Source: Cepaea nemoralis
Lineage: Eukaryota > Mollusca > Gastropoda > Stylommatophora > Helicidae
Direction: 5' to 3'
NCBI GenBank assembly: GCA_014155875.1
Contig: JACEFZ010013208.1
Coordinates: forward strand, 1 to 64,000
DNA length: 64,000 nt
Shown: positions 9,590-21,125 of the stretch, in pieces
Position numbering within the stretch: position 1 is the stretch's first letter
Layout of the letters: every line of letters starts with the position of its first letter
Position numbers and translations under genes: made by a program
The notes under the pieces: generated by a model
What the model was told of the DNA's origin: nothing
Databases searched by the model: none
The model's input: the letters and a program-made list of their open reading frames with translations, nothing else

Positions 9590-10575
9590 TTATTTACAGG
9601 ACATTAAGACATTTACAGGACACCAAGACATTTACATGACACAGACATTTACATGAGACTAAGACATTTACGGGACACTAACACTTTTACAGGACTCTAA
9701 GACATTTACAGGACACTAACAAATTTACAGGACACTAACAAATTTACAGGACACTAACAAATTTACAGGACACTAACACATTTACAGGATACTTATACAT
9801 TTACAGGATACTTATACATTTACAGGATACTTATACATTTACAGGATACTTATACATTTACAGGGTACTTATACATTTACAGGATACTTATACATTTACA
9901 GGATACTTATACATTTACAGGATACTTATACATTTACAGGATACTTATACATTTACAGGATACTTATACATTTACAGGATACTTATACATTTACAGGATA
10001 CTTATACATTTACAGGATACTTATACATTTACAGGATACTTATACATTTACAGGATACTTATACATTTACAGGATACTTATACATTTACAGGATACTTAT
10101 ACATTTTCAGGATACTTATACATTTACAGGATACTTATACATTTACAGGATACTTATACATTTACAGGATACTTATACATTTACAGGATACTTATACATT
10201 TACAGGATACTTATACATTTACAGGATACTTATACATTTACAGGATACTTATACATTTACAGGATACTTATACATTTACAGGATACTTATTACATTTACA
10301 GGATACTTATACATTTACAGGATACTTATACATTTACAGGATACTTATACATTTACAGGATTACTTATACATTTACAGGATACTTATACATTTACAGGAT
10401 ACTTTTATACATTTACAGGAACTTATACATTTACAGGATACTTATACATTTACAGGATACTTATACATTTACAGGATACTTATACATTTACAGGACACTA
10501 ACACATTTACAGGATACTTATACATTTACAGGACACTAACACATTTACAGGATACTTATACATTTACAGGACATA
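9590..10575. repeat. 19-bp minisatellite array
   Basis: About 50 copies of ATACATTTACAGGATACTT. The left flank contains degenerate founders (ACATTTACAGGACACTAAG). The centre, about 9,780-10,270, is nearly uniform. The right end mixes GGACACTAACAC variants and one-base indels. The gradient suggests expansion from the middle. Confidence 0.95.
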
Positions 10576-10654
10576 GCACCAAGCTCTTGCGACCAACGGA
10601 ATCTGGAAATGCTAAGTTATCTGTATTACGCCGGTAGCCTTTATGTTCTCACAC

Positions 10655-11230
10655 CAGTCTATGGAACCCATTTTACCATTCCAGGGGCGTATCTACTTTC
10701 CTATATCAATCTATGGAACCCATTTTACCATTCCTGGGGCGTATCTACTTTCCTATATCAATCTATGGAACCCATTTTACCATTCCAGGGGCGTATCTAC
10801 TTTCCTATATCAATCTATGGAACCCATTTTACCATTCCAGGGGCGTATCTACTTTCCTATATCAATCTATGGAACCCATTTTACCATTCCAGAGGCGTAT
10901 TTACTTTCCTATATCAATCTATGGAACCCATTTTACCATTCCAGAGGCGTATTTACTTTCCCATATCAATTTATGGAACCCATTTTACCATTCCAGAGGC
11001 GTATTTACTTTCCATATCAATCTATGGAACCCATTTTACCATTCCTGGGCGTATTTACTTTCCATATCAATCTATGGAACCCATTTTACCATTCCTGGGG
11101 CGTATTTACTTTCCCATATCAATCTATGGAACCCATTTTACCATTCCTGGGGCGTATGTACTTTCCATATCAATCTATGGAACCCATTTTACCATTCCTG
11201 GGGCGTATTTACTTTCCCATATCAATCTAA
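10655..11230. repeat. 52-bp minisatellite array, main block
   Basis: Eleven copies of a 52-bp unit start TCTATGGAACCCATTTTACC and contain ATTCC(A/T)GGGGCGTAT and TACTTTCC(T/C)ATATCAA. Successive ATGGAACCC anchors are 52 bases apart (10,661, 10,713, ...). Later copies lose one base. Open frames here cycle through all three phases because 52 is not a multiple of three. Confidence 0.95.
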
Positions 11231-11231
11231 A

Positions 11232-11575
11232 GAACTAGACAAGCTGAGAGATCATGCTGCATGGGCAACACGTGATCTCTATAGTTAGCCCAGGCTTTGT
11301 GCTATGGAGAGGTTATTAAAGGCAAATAGCAGAAATAGAATAAAGACAAAGGAGAAAATGATTACAGATAGGTCACACACTGAGCACGTGAGACGTAAGA
11401 TGGTGCGTGGTGGTGAAAGTGACGATGTGTTCGCGTGCATCCATTGTGGACGAACTTGAACAGCACGAATTGGTCTGATCAGTCTCATTCGCCACCGCCA
11501 TGGATTGTAGTTATTATGCCTTTTTGATAGCACAATCTGACAAACTATCCTCTTTCAAGACAGCAAAGTGCCATG
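11232..11575 (+). mobile_element. Dispersed repeat family I, split by a LINE C-terminal fragment
   Basis: The left part (GATCATGCTGCATGGGCAAC, then GCCCAGGCTTTGTGCTATGG) and the right part (CAAACTATC, then TCAAGAC.GCAA.GTGCCA) match adjacent sequence at 48,565-48,700, where they are contiguous. The ~220 bases between them (11,320-11,540) encode on the plus strand a CIHCGRT..ARIGLISL...H pattern. This is the CCHH zinc-finger-like C-terminus found in many metazoan LINE ORF2 proteins, with one stop inside. The whole block sits between the main and degenerate parts of the 52-bp array. Confidence 0.6.
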
Positions 11576-11880
11576 AGATCAATCCAAGGAAGCTATTTTA
11601 CCATTCCAGAGGCATATTTACTTTCTCATATCAATCTAAGTAAGCTATATTATCATTCCTGAGGCGTATTTACTTTCCTATTTTCAATCTAAGGAAGCTA
11701 TTTTACCATTCCAGAGGCATATTTACTTTCTCATATCAATCTAAATAAGCTATATTACCATTCCTGAGGCGTATTTACTTTCCTATTTCAATCCAATGAA
11801 GCTATTTTACCATTTCAGAGGCGTATTTATTTCAGAGGCGTATTTATTTTACCATATCAATCTAAAGAAGCTATATTACC
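11575..11880. repeat. Degenerate 52-bp array, right block
   Basis: Five to six diverged copies carry AAGCTATTTTACCATTCC, GAGGC(A/G)TATTTACTTTC and ATATCAATCTAA. They are older than the homogeneous block to the left and separated from it by the repeat I insertion. Confidence 0.85.
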
Positions 11881-13015
11881 AGGTCGCAGCGGTTAGAGTA
11901 AGATTCCCACTTACTCTACTGCTACAGTACGCCGACGTACAGGGCTTCATGTGATTTGTATTTACGACATAAATCGAGAAAAAATAAAAATGTGTCGGGG
12001 TGTGCTTATTGTATACAACGTTTAGCAAATCGATAATAATATACTCATTAAAATTACTTTTCCTTCTAAATGGTTCCTGTTGGCATCTATTAATAATTTT
12101 GCCAATGGAAACATTTTCAGGAACCCGTTGTGTGAAATCTTTCCCAGGTGCATTGCCGCACTGACCCTTCATGTCCGCACGATTTGTGAATCATTACTAT
12201 CACAGTGCCAATTTGAGACAAGGAATACAATAATCCCGTTGTATCCTGTCTGAAATATACGGATCATATTCCAGGACAGTCTGATCGTGCGTTACGAGGC
12301 TGGGCTACATCAGTAAGGCACAATGAGACATTGCCAAGAAGCAGAATCACTCTGTATTAATACTAACACAATCTTCAATGCGGCGTCACAATATGGCGTC
12401 CGAGGAAAGGTTCCCGTCTCTGAAGGTAACTTTCGAGCAAAACACAAACTGTGATATTCGTGTCTTGTTTGATCAAGGACTTTCTCAACTCTGACGACAC
12501 TACATACTAATTTGAAGCCTACAATCTGTTACGACACTAGATACGGGAAGCGCTTCTGAAATACTGGACAATATTCCATCTTGTGAACTCTTCGACTCTT
12601 GTACGTGCTGGTTGGGGATAACGAATAGCCAGTTACGATAACAATGGCATGAACACCGTAGGGCAAGAGTTTGATCCCATCTCTCGCCTTCGCTACGAGA
12701 GGGACATATTATTGGCGTATCCCTCCGTGCACTCCGGCTACATAAATATCGCGGTCTTAACACTTCATTTACCCAAATCAGGTTCCTGCTACGAGCCTTG
12801 ATTAAAAAGAAAATATCTTGTTTATTATTTACTGTAAATCTTGTACTCGTTTTTAAATGGCTGAGGAATGCCAGCTACTTGAAGTGAGTCTTCCCGTACC
12901 AAGCGCTAACAAAGTTAACACGCCTTCTAGTGTCTAGTTAACACGCTTTCCGATGTATAATTAACACATTTTCCAATGTATGCGAATAATAGACCGTTAC
13001 ATGAAGATTAAGAAC
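11881..13015. other. No recognisable feature
   Basis: About 1.1 kb of mixed composition. Open frames on the minus strand (11,876-12,172 and 12,500-12,763) are short, show no family motif and lie in no gene context. Three spaced TTAACACRCYTT-type words at 12,915-12,975 hint at a small degraded tandem repeat. Confidence 0.5.
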
Positions 13016-13019
13016 GAAA

Positions 13020-13385
13020 ATCGAGAAATGTGAAGATAAATTTTCAGAACGCCCTGGACCAAACAAGAGGAGAAATAAAGATATTCTTCAAAATCTGAGC
13101 ATGGAAGAAATCAGGCTCATAAACATTAGCCAGTCCGGCAAGTGAAATACTTTGGGCACATTACACGCTACACTGGGTTGCACAAATTTGTCAAAGAAGA
13201 GATGTTTCTTGGAAGGTGAGGGGAGACCAAAGACGGCGTTGGTGGATACAACACATGAAAGAAATGTTGAATACAAAAATGAAGGGAGCCAGGGAACTGG
13301 CTAGACATTCAACCGATTTAACTCCATGAGTATCACGAGAGCGAAATAGTATGAAAGATTTGCTGTAAGATGTGTAGGTTCTGAG
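13020..13385 (+). mobile_element. LINE ORF2 C-terminal fragment
   Basis: Translation shows VKYFGHITRYTGL, then GDQRRRWWIQHMKE in a shifted frame, then KGARELARHSTDL. This is the 'W-x-GHI-x-R ... RRRW ... ARELAxDR' block that ends many RTE-like LINE proteins. At least one frameshift and several stops are present. No 3' tail or TSD was found. Confidence 0.65.
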
Positions 13386-13734
13386 ATATAGTCTTGGAAA
13401 CCGGTCATGTCAGTGAAAGCGACAGCGCTTTTCGCGTGTTGTTTCATACACAAAATAGTCGTTTGTTAAAGTTTGCGGAAGCAATAATGATCCACCTGCA
13501 CAAGCCAATTTTGTGCAAACAGAAAGACATGATAGTCAGTTTAAAATTACCATGGTAAACAACTGATATTACTGTGGGAAGATGTGTATATTTCAGCTTG
13601 AACGATAATTCTAATTATTTTACTCTATGTTGTGTGACATCTGCAGTAAGTACTTGACGAGATGCAGCGAAATGTGCCAGGCAATAAATCGTACTATATA
13701 TGGTTTGTGTCTTCGTTATTCAAATTCATATTCT

Positions 13735-14035
13735 GGTTTAAGATACGACATCATTTAGTTATGGCATAACACATAGTTTAGTTCTTAGACAATCATATTT
13801 TACTTCTCAGATAACATGGTTTATATCTGGGATAACACATTATTTAGTTGTGAGATAACACGTGGTTTAGTTCTGAGATAACACATCGTTTAGTTCTGAG
13901 ATAATACATTGTTTAGTTCTGAGATAACGCATCGGTTAGTTCTGAGATAACGCATCGTTTAGTTCTGAGATAACATATCGTTTAGTGTTGAAATAATATA
14001 TCGTTTAGTTCTGAGATAACAACATTGCTTAGCCT
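13735..14035. repeat. 23-bp minisatellite
   Basis: About 12 copies of TTTAGTTCTGAGATAACACATCG occur with substitutions. Copies are more diverged at the left (ATTTAGTTATGGCATAAC) and best preserved at 13,850-14,020. Confidence 0.9.
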
Positions 14036-14069
14036 AGGCAATTTGCTACAGATTGAAACCCCCTAACAG

Positions 14070-14330
14070 ATTCATCATCATCATCATCATCATCAGCATC
14101 ACATTCTTTTCCTTCTCCTCCTCTTCCTCGTCCACTTCTTTCTCTTCTTCTTTCCGTTCCCCTTCCTTTTCTTCTTTCTCCTCGTATTATCGCGTCCCTT
14201 CTCTTTCTCCTTCGTCCTCTTTAACCTCCTCATTCTTTTTCCTTCTTCTCGTGCACCCTCTTTTTGTCTTCCACCTCCGGACCCCTTCTTCTTCTGCTAA
14301 TGTTATTGCTAGACGTCAGCTCCCCGCAGA
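14070..14330. repeat. (ATC)n followed by a C/T-rich tract
   Basis: (ATC)8 at 14,072-14,097 is followed by about 220 bases of TTC/TCC-rich sequence. The triplet run resembles the LINE tails elsewhere in the window, but no LINE body is attached. Confidence 0.7.
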
Positions 14331-14334
14331 CCAC

Positions 14335-14860
14335 AGATTCCCAGCCAACTATGTCCCCATGAAGGCTGTTATTTCTACATGGTTGATTCTGTGATTCATG
14401 TTTCAAGTCTTTCCTACCTCAAACCACACAGCCAGTGGCTTACATGTAGGTATATTGACAGACCCCGGAAGCGCAAGAGCGCTGTACATCACACGACAAA
14501 GGCAAAGGATTATAACCCAATGGGCGAGACAAGGTGTGTGCCTGAATTTACCGACATACGCAGATACACAACAGTGTCATGACAAGACAGTTGATGTGTT
14601 TGTAGGACTCCCTCGAGCTGACTTGTTTATGCGTGTACCACTTGAAGAATTGGGGTATAGTGGTGGCTTGAAGTTATTCCGTTAGGTAAGCAACACACTC
14701 ATTCCCAGCTGTTGGAGCGGTGAGTGCAACATGTGGGGGATGCGAGTTTATCATCACCGTGGGGGATTTACTGTAACTCTCTTGCAATCTCGGCAAGTGA
14801 TAAGTAGTTAGCCCTTGGCAGCGATCCTCCTTTCGTTAGTCAAATTAGCGCCCCCAATCC
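14335..14860. other. No recognisable feature
   Basis: Two overlapping plus-strand frames (14,379-14,582 and 14,398-14,685) show no known motif. The second ends in VDVFVGLPRADLFMRVPLEE, with ordinary composition but no supporting context. Nothing else stands out. Confidence 0.4.
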
Positions 14861-14864
14861 CCTC

Positions 14865-15058
14865 TGTTGGTTAGTTAGTCAGTTAGTCAGTCATTAGCAG
14901 TAAGTCAGTCAGCCAGTCAGTTAGTCAGTCAGTTCAGTCAGTCAGTCAGTCAGTTAGTCAATCAGTCAGTCAGACATTTAGTCACTTAGTTATCTGTTTG
15001 GGTATCATCCGTGCACTCTGGACAAGTCTATAGGTGCTCAGACCCCCCCCCCCCCCCC
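14865..15058. repeat. (AGTC)n tract and C16 homopolymer
   Basis: AGTC/AGTT tetranucleotide repeats run from 14,865 to 14,990. A run of 16 C residues lies at 15,043-15,058. Confidence 0.95.
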
Positions 15059-15114
15059 ACCTCCATGACATATGAATCAGCGTCCGGCGGCTAATAGTTC
15101 TGTGTTGGTTGACG

Positions 15115-15480
15115 AGATCCCTGCAGTGGTGGTAAAGGGAAGAATATACTTAAACAAGTTTACAACCATCTCGAAACAGTCATAACATCGGATGGAAGGT
15201 CGCTTGTGAAGAATCACTATGGCAAAGGCACCTTCTTGCAATGTTGAAAGCATACTGATCAATAATAATCTACCAATAGGAATGAGAAAGAAAAAAACAA
15301 CCAATATTGAAGTGCTATACATAATCTATAATGCTGTATAGATGTGAAACATGCACAATAAGCAACAAGCTGAGAAACATCTAATAGTGGCGGAAATGTG
15401 GTTTTTGGTGAAATGTAAAGATGTCAGTCGACTGACATAATAACAGATGAACAAATTCTTTAAGAAACAAATTTAAAAAG
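15115..15480 (+). mobile_element. RTE-like LINE fragment (thumb and C-terminal region)
   Basis: Translated in shifting frames: KVYNHLETVITSDGRSL-like words, then MAKAPS, INNNLP, YNAV-MC-TM, and NKLRNI..AEMWFLVKCKDVSR. These match in order the better-preserved minus-strand LINE at 16,930-17,510 (VNRCNCLETIITCDGRCL, AMEMWFLRKMQRIPR). It is a decayed copy of the same family on the opposite strand. Confidence 0.65.
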
Positions 15481-15483
15481 TTA

Positions 15484-15702
15484 TCATCATCCTGTGCCAT
15501 GCCGGTAAGCGTGGGCGGTCATGCTTTGCCGTATCACTCGATTACCGGAGTCGTGGATCAGCTCAGTGTTCTTGTCTCGACCACACAACGTGGCCAAGCC
15601 ATCCAGGTATTTACTTCTCTGCCCTCCCCTTACTCTCTTCCCCTCGATCTTGCCAGTTGTCACCAAGTTCTTCAATTTATTTCTTCTCATAACGTGACCC
15701 AA
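15484..15702 (-). mobile_element. LINE ORF2 C-terminus with (GAT)n tail
   Basis: The minus-strand frame reads HVMRRNKLKNLVTTGKIEGK, then RSKYLDGLATLCGRDKNTEL and TAHAYRHGTG. This is the C-terminal tail of an RTE-like reverse transcriptase protein. It ends at a GATGATGAT tail (15,484-15,492). Immediately upstream on the minus strand is (TTTA)n at 15,703-15,731, so the copy is 5' truncated. Related 3' ends are at 1,055, 2,424, 19,300 and 42,905. Confidence 0.8.
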
Positions 15703-15734
15703 AATAAATAAATAAATAAATAAATAAATAAAAC

Positions 15735-16840
15735 AATCTATCCTGGCCTACCACAGGGATCACCATTACCTCCTGTGCCTACACTGTGAGAATCACCAGA
15801 GAGCAAATCATAGGGCCGGGGAGGGCATTGTCGTATGCAGACAATGTGTTAGTGTATCATAGAGTAAGGATAGAGATCAGGTTGCTGTGGATCTACAAAA
15901 CGAACTCAATCGCATAAGCGCTTGGTGTGTTGAAGATGAGGCAATGGTCAATCCAACAAAGACAGCAGTGACATGGTTCTCTTTGAATAACCATATTGTC
16001 AAAACCTCAACGCCAACTGTAAATCTGAGTTCAGAGATTGTGGAAAGAACGCAGGCAATCAATTACCTGGGGATACGATTTGATCGAAGCCTCGCTTATA
16101 CTGAGCACTTAGACCAGGTAATAACAAAGGCCAAGCGGTGTTTGGCTGCGATGCGGGTGATGTCGGCGGCAAACTGTGAGCAGTGCCATCTATGTCTTCT
16201 GTACGAGAGTCTGGCCCTTTCTGTTTTGGAGTATGCGATGGCGATCCTGACTCTCAGCCATAAGCAGATTGAAATGTTAGAAAGGGTACAGAACGAAGCT
16301 ATGCGTATTATTCTTGGATGTACAAGAAATACAGCATGCAGGGCGATGCGCTACCTTCTTGATTTTCCGACCATGAGGGACAATACAAATTTGCCGAGCA
16401 CGTGCTTACCTCAGAGTCAACGCAAACACACAACATCCACTGCACAGCGAGATTAAGAAGGTAAAGGGCATCAAGTTAAAAAGAGGAAAGTCGTGATGGG
16501 TCAAGCCGAAGACATTCTTCAGCAGGTGTGTTCACTTGAGGACTTAGAACCTGACGATGAGTGGGTATAAGTTCCAATAGATTTCTGTACGTCCTTTTCA
16601 GTTTACATCCAACTAGACAGGAAATGCAGACAACAAAATCCAGCTGCTGTGGAGGCTGAAGTACAGGCTCTGATCTTCGAGAATTCTTTAGAGGATGATG
16701 CTGTCATTTACACGGATGGATCGGTCGTTCGAGGAGTGAGAAGTTCATGGGCCTTTACTGCTCAGGCCGGAGGGAAAATTGTGAAAGAAGCGTCTGGTTC
16801 TTTTGTTTTGACCACAGGCTGAGGGATTTGCTGAGGAGGG
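15735..16840 (+). mobile_element. LINE with reverse transcriptase and RNase H (partial)
   Basis: Starting at 15,735 the plus strand encodes a GLPQGSPLPPV motif, a YADNVLVYH motif (RT box with DN in place of DD), and an open stretch at 15,887-16,456. That stretch has LNRISAWCVEDEAMVNPTKT, NYLGIRFDRSLAYTEHL and a thumb region. After a frame break, VIYTDGSVVRG at about 16,700 is the first catalytic Asp motif of RNase HI. The order RT then RNase H is typical of I-group LINEs. The 5' domains are absent and frameshifts are frequent; the copy is dead. The replacement of the second catalytic Asp by Asn is an additional sign. Confidence 0.8.
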
Positions 16841-16929
16841 GATCCGAGCACTTCTGGACTGAATGGTTCGATGTGCAATGAGGATAATCTGTCGACTAAC
16901 TAACTAACAGACCAAATAATTGTGACTGT

Positions 16930-18509
16930 CCACCTCTAATTTCTCAAATCAGTTTACTGTTTTCATTTGCTTCTTGAAAGACTCGGCCATTAGTTTTTCC
17001 GTCTGTCCGTGGTATTCTTTGCATTTTCCTCAGAAACCACATTTCCATAGCCATCAGATGTTTTTCAGCTTGTCTGCTCATTGTCCACGCCTCACATCCA
17101 CACAAAAGCACAGGTTCTATGTAGCACCTCAAAGCTCTTTTTATCGTTGCATCTAACATCATTTTGTTGGTCAGTATGTTTTACATCTTGCCAAAGGCTG
17201 CCTTCGCCATGGCAATTTTTGTTCTAATCTCTTCAAGGCATCTCCCATCACATGTTATGATTGTTTCGAGACAATTGCACCGATTCACTTGTTTAAGAAT
17301 ATTCCAATTTACTTGTATATTACATTGTAGTATTTCCTTCTTCTCAGTGACGGCCATAATTAGTGTCTTATTACAATTTAATTCTAACCTATGTTGTTCA
17401 CTGTGAGCAACAATCACATGTACTAAATGTTTCAGATCCTGCTCATTGTCTGCAATCAACACTATCCTCCGCATATCTAATGTTATTGATGTTATGCCCG
17501 TCAATGATGATTCCTTTCATATCGTTAACATTTCTGAATATATTTTCACTATACAAGGAAAAAAAAAAGATCTGGAGACGTTACACATCACCGTCTCACA
17601 CCTCTCTTAATAAGCTGATATTGACCTACTTTATTATCAATCTTTATGGCAGCTTGTTGTTTCCAATATATGTTTGTTTATGAGTCTAAAGTCTTTCCCA
17701 TCAATTTGTAGATCTGCAAGCATCGCCATAATGTTGTCATGTCTTACTTTATCGACAGCCTTTGTGTAGTCAATAAAGCACAGATCTGAGTCTTTGTTTA
17801 CTTCTATAGAACGACGTTCAATTACTGTTCTCATTATATTTACTCAGCATTTACTGTACCCTTGCATTGTGCAAACCCACATTGTTCTCCTCCTAATTCG
17901 GGTATTGTTTTCTTCCTCACTCTTTGCATGATATTTCTTAGCAAAATCTTTGTGATGTATCTTATTATACCAATTAATCGATATTAATCACATTCCAAGG
18001 CTCCTGATTCCTTTGGGATTGCAATTAATATAGAATTACATAATTCAGGAGTTATATCTCCAGTATCATATATTGTGTTCAGCAGTTTGATGAATTGGTC
18101 TATTCCTTATTCTTCTATTGCATTGATCATTTCTGTTGAGATATTGTCTGGACCCAGGGTCTTGCCAGATTTCATATGGTTAAGAGCATTCTGGACTTCT
18201 ATCTTCAGAATTGATGGTCCTTCAATATCACTCAGAATATCATATTGTTCTTCTCTTGTATTATCATAAAGGTTGTTCACATAATCTGACCATGTATATA
18301 ACATCTCATGTTTTTCTATTATGATATTTCCATCTTTTGTTTTCAGACAGCCTGTTGATGTAGGTGTTCTTTTATTAGTAAGCTCTGAATTCTTTTGTGC
18401 ATTAATATGGTATTTTTACTGTTGTGTTGTTTTTCAATTTCTATGCAACTTTTATTTTTCAAGCCAGACTTCTTTTCCTTTTTACATAATGTTCTGACTT
18501 TCCTGTGAA
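16930..18509 (-). mobile_element. RTE-like LINE, reverse transcriptase region
   Basis: On the minus strand the protein order, N- to C-terminal with descending coordinate, is as follows. A linker (18,528-18,343). LKIEVQNALNHMKSGKTLGPDNI (RT start, 18,250-18,180). DSDLCFIDYTKAVDKVRHD (RT motif A, about 17,770). IADNEQDL (RT motif C region, decayed). LELNCNKTLIM and ETIITCDGRCLEEIRTKIAMA (thumb, 17,400-17,200). RCYIEPVLLCGCEAWT and AMEMWFLRKMQRIPR (17,130-17,000). Stops and shifts between blocks show an inactive copy. The endonuclease part lies at 18,748-19,230, beyond an inserted SINE. Confidence 0.82.
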
Positions 18510-18736
18510 ACTGTAATTTAACTGTCATTTACTGCCAATGCCTTGCGGTGTATGGCACTGGGGTCTTTGAGCCTGAGGAATTAAGACCGCCTGGCTAGTG
18601 CATTCGCCGCGAACTGTGCGGGTTAGGATTTTCTTTTTGCCCCCGACAGAAAAAAAAATCCACACCTTACCGAGGGATCGAACCCGGGTCTCCCGAAGGA
18701 GAGTCAGGCGTCTAGCCACTCGGCCAGCCTCTCCTC
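18510..18736 (-). mobile_element. tRNA-derived SINE (227 bp) inserted in the LINE, 11-bp TSD
   Basis: The minus strand begins GAGGAGAGGC then TGGCCGAGTGGCTAGACGCC (A box), and 35 bases on has GGGTTCGATCCC (B box), the RNA polymerase III promoter of tRNA genes (Leu/Ser-like head). The body includes AACCCGCACAGTTCGCGGCG and ends GGCAGTAAATGACAGTT. The insertion is flanked by TTTCCTGTGAA at 18,499-18,509 and 18,737-18,747. A second member is at 40,794-41,025. Confidence 0.85.
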
Positions 18737-18747
18737 TTTCCTGTGAA

Positions 18748-19230
18748 TCTCTTCATATTTGTCGGGATTATGTGTGTTGTGGCTTCTTGATTCCACCAGT
18801 CTTAACATTTCTTCGGTCATCCATTCTTAACCTACTTTCTTTAATTTTGGAATAGTTATTTCTGCAGCCACATTGATTGAATTCTTCAATCATTTCCCAT
18901 TGATCATCCACATCTTGAAATAAGATCTCTAGATCAGACAATACATCCAATCTGTTCTTTACTTCTATGTCAAAAGTGCATTTCCTTGTCATTTTTTAAT
19001 GCACGCAGATCATATTTAGTGTTTCCTGGTATATGCTTGACTTTCTTAAACTTTACCTTCAATGTGCCTATAATCAATATGTGATCACTGTAACAGTTTG
19101 CATGTAGGACTGTTTTTGCGACTGTTAATGCATTTCAAAACCCTCTGTTAATCAGGATGTAATCGATCTGATTTCTAATCCTGCTGTTAGGACATTTATA
19201 TAATTCGAGACATTAATCGTAGACAGTCCA
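18748..19230 (-). mobile_element. RTE-like LINE, endonuclease region
   Basis: Upstream half of the same LINE. The minus strand encodes RIRNQIDYILINRGF, then CYSDHILIIGTLKVKFKK. The 'SDHxLI' box is the C-terminal motif of apurinic-like (APE) endonucleases, which nick the target DNA for insertion. The segment 18,992-18,768 continues into the linker (RLDVLSDL, DDQWEMIEEFNQ). The N-terminal part of the endonuclease is missing (5' truncation near 19,230). Confidence 0.8.
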
Positions 19231-19299
19231 AATGTTTTTGCCCGCGTTAAAAGGATAAATAAACTAGTAAACGACTGACAATGTGCATGGGAAAATAGC

Positions 19300-19450
19300 A
19301 AGAAGAAGGCAGAAAGTTAAATATCTTGTATGACTTGGCCATATGGCATAACCGAGATAAGAACATAGACCCGACCGTGTGAGATGGTTAACCTTGACTG
19401 CCCACTCTTATCGGTATGACATACGTTGATGATACTGAGTAAAAGGCAAA
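19300..19450 (+). mobile_element. Small LINE C-terminal fragment with GAT tail
   Basis: In broken frames the plus strand gives QKVKYL, LAIWHNRDKN and LTAHSYRYDIR followed by GATGATAC. This is a degraded version of the C-terminus seen at 15,702-15,484 (KYLDGLATLCGRDKN ... TAHAYRHGT). Confidence 0.5.
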
Positions 19451-19539
19451 ATTAAAAATTTATAACTAGGACAAGGCGAAACAAAAAGTTATCACGAACA
19501 CTTGGAAATATCGGCCTTAAAACTGGCTTCCGTACTTCT

Positions 19540-19845
19540 GCGAGTTAACGTCTCTATTAACTATGTATTCTTCAACCCACTCATTAGAAAACTGCAAGTG
19601 AAATGGTTCGGCCACATGACTAGGCCACCAACTGACAGTATACCACAACAAGCAATGATGTACTGACCAAATGGAACTAGAAGAAGAGGCCGAAAAAGTA
19701 AACGATGAACAGGGGGAACAACAGAATCTCAATGTGTTGAAGCCCATAAACGATGAACAACCACATCCCGCTGTTTATGTTTCGCCTCGACACCGAAAGG
19801 TACAAGAGGAACACGATGAGATGAGATGAGATGAGATATGTTCAA
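19540..19845 (+). mobile_element. LINE 3' end with (GATGA)n tail
   Basis: LIRKLQVKWFGHMTRPPTDS, then GTRRRGRKSKR and a non-coding end with TTTCGCCTCGACACCG, terminating in GATGAGATGAGATGAGAT at 19,818-19,836. It is the same family as the copy at 5,246-5,580, which shares the CCTCGACAC and tail sequences. Confidence 0.75.
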
Positions 19846-19959
19846 TCCACATATTGCTGATTTGTGACAAAAGGGTAAAGAAGCAAGTACATTTAAACAT
19901 CTGAGGTTTACTGTAAGTGACGATGAGTATTCGTGAAAAACGATCCAGCTAAGATTGAC

Positions 19960-21125
19960 TCTGGCCTTATCTGTCATGATACGACTTAAGTTAGCCTCAT
20001 CTGTCAAGACAAGATATACCTGACCTCATCGGTCAAGACAAGATATACGTGATCTCATATGTCATGATAATATATACCTGACCTCATCTGTCATGATAAT
20101 TTATACCTGACCTCATCTGTCAAGACAAGATATACCTGACCTCATCTGTCATGACAAGGTATACCTGATCTCATTGATCATGATAAGATGTACCTGATCT
20201 CATCTGTCATGATAAGATACACCTGATCGCACCTGTCATGATAAGGTATACTTAGTTTCATCTGCCATGATAAGATATACCTGGCCTCATCTGTCATGAT
20301 AAGATACACATGGCCTCATCTGTCATAAGATACACCTGATCGCACCTGTCATGATAAGATACACCTGATCGCATATGTCATGATAAGGTATACTTAGTTT
20401 CATCTGCCATGATAAGATATACCTGGCCACGTCTGTCATGATAAGATATACATGGTCTCATCTGTCATAAGATACACCTGATCGCACCTGTCATGATAAG
20501 TTTCACCTGATCGCATCTGTCGTGATAAGGTATGCTGTTTCATCTGCCATGATAAGATATACCTGGCCTCATCTGTCATGATAAGATATACATGGTCTCA
20601 TCTGTCATAAGATACACCTGATCGCACCTGTCATGATAAGTTTCACCTGATCGCTTCTGTCATGATAAGGTATGCTTAGTTTAATCTGCCATGATAAGAT
20701 ATACCTGACCTCATCTGTCATGATAAGATATGCATGGCCTCATCTGTCATAAGATATACCTGATCTCATCTGTCATGATAGGGTATACTTAGTTTCATCT
20801 GCCATCATAAGATACACTTGATCGCATCTGTCATGAGAAGGTATACTTAGTTTCATCTGTCATGATAAGGTATACCTTGCCTCATCTGTCATGATAAGGT
20901 ATACCTTGCCTCATCTGTCATGATAAGGTATACCTTGCCTCATCTGTCATGATAAGGTATACCTTGCCTCGTCTGTCATGATAAGGTATACCTTGCCTCG
21001 TCTGTCATGATAAGGTATACCTTGCCTCATCTGTCATAATAAGGTATACCTTGCCTCATCTGTCATGATAAGGTATACCTTGCCTCATCTGTCATGAAAA
21101 GATACACCTGGTTTATCTGTCATAA
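19960..21125. repeat. 29-bp minisatellite array
   Basis: About 38 copies of a 29-bp unit (TCATCTGTCATGATAAG followed by GTATACCTTGCC or ATATACCTGACC). The right end (20,860-21,100) is homogeneous; the left two thirds hold several interleaved variants with shortened CATAAGATACACC units. It lies within the Hox first intron. Confidence 0.95.

Noticed and set aside
18510..18736. A true tRNA gene on the minus strand
   Set aside because: A and B boxes are present, but the acceptor stem does not pair, and the unit is a 227-bp retroposed SINE with a TSD.
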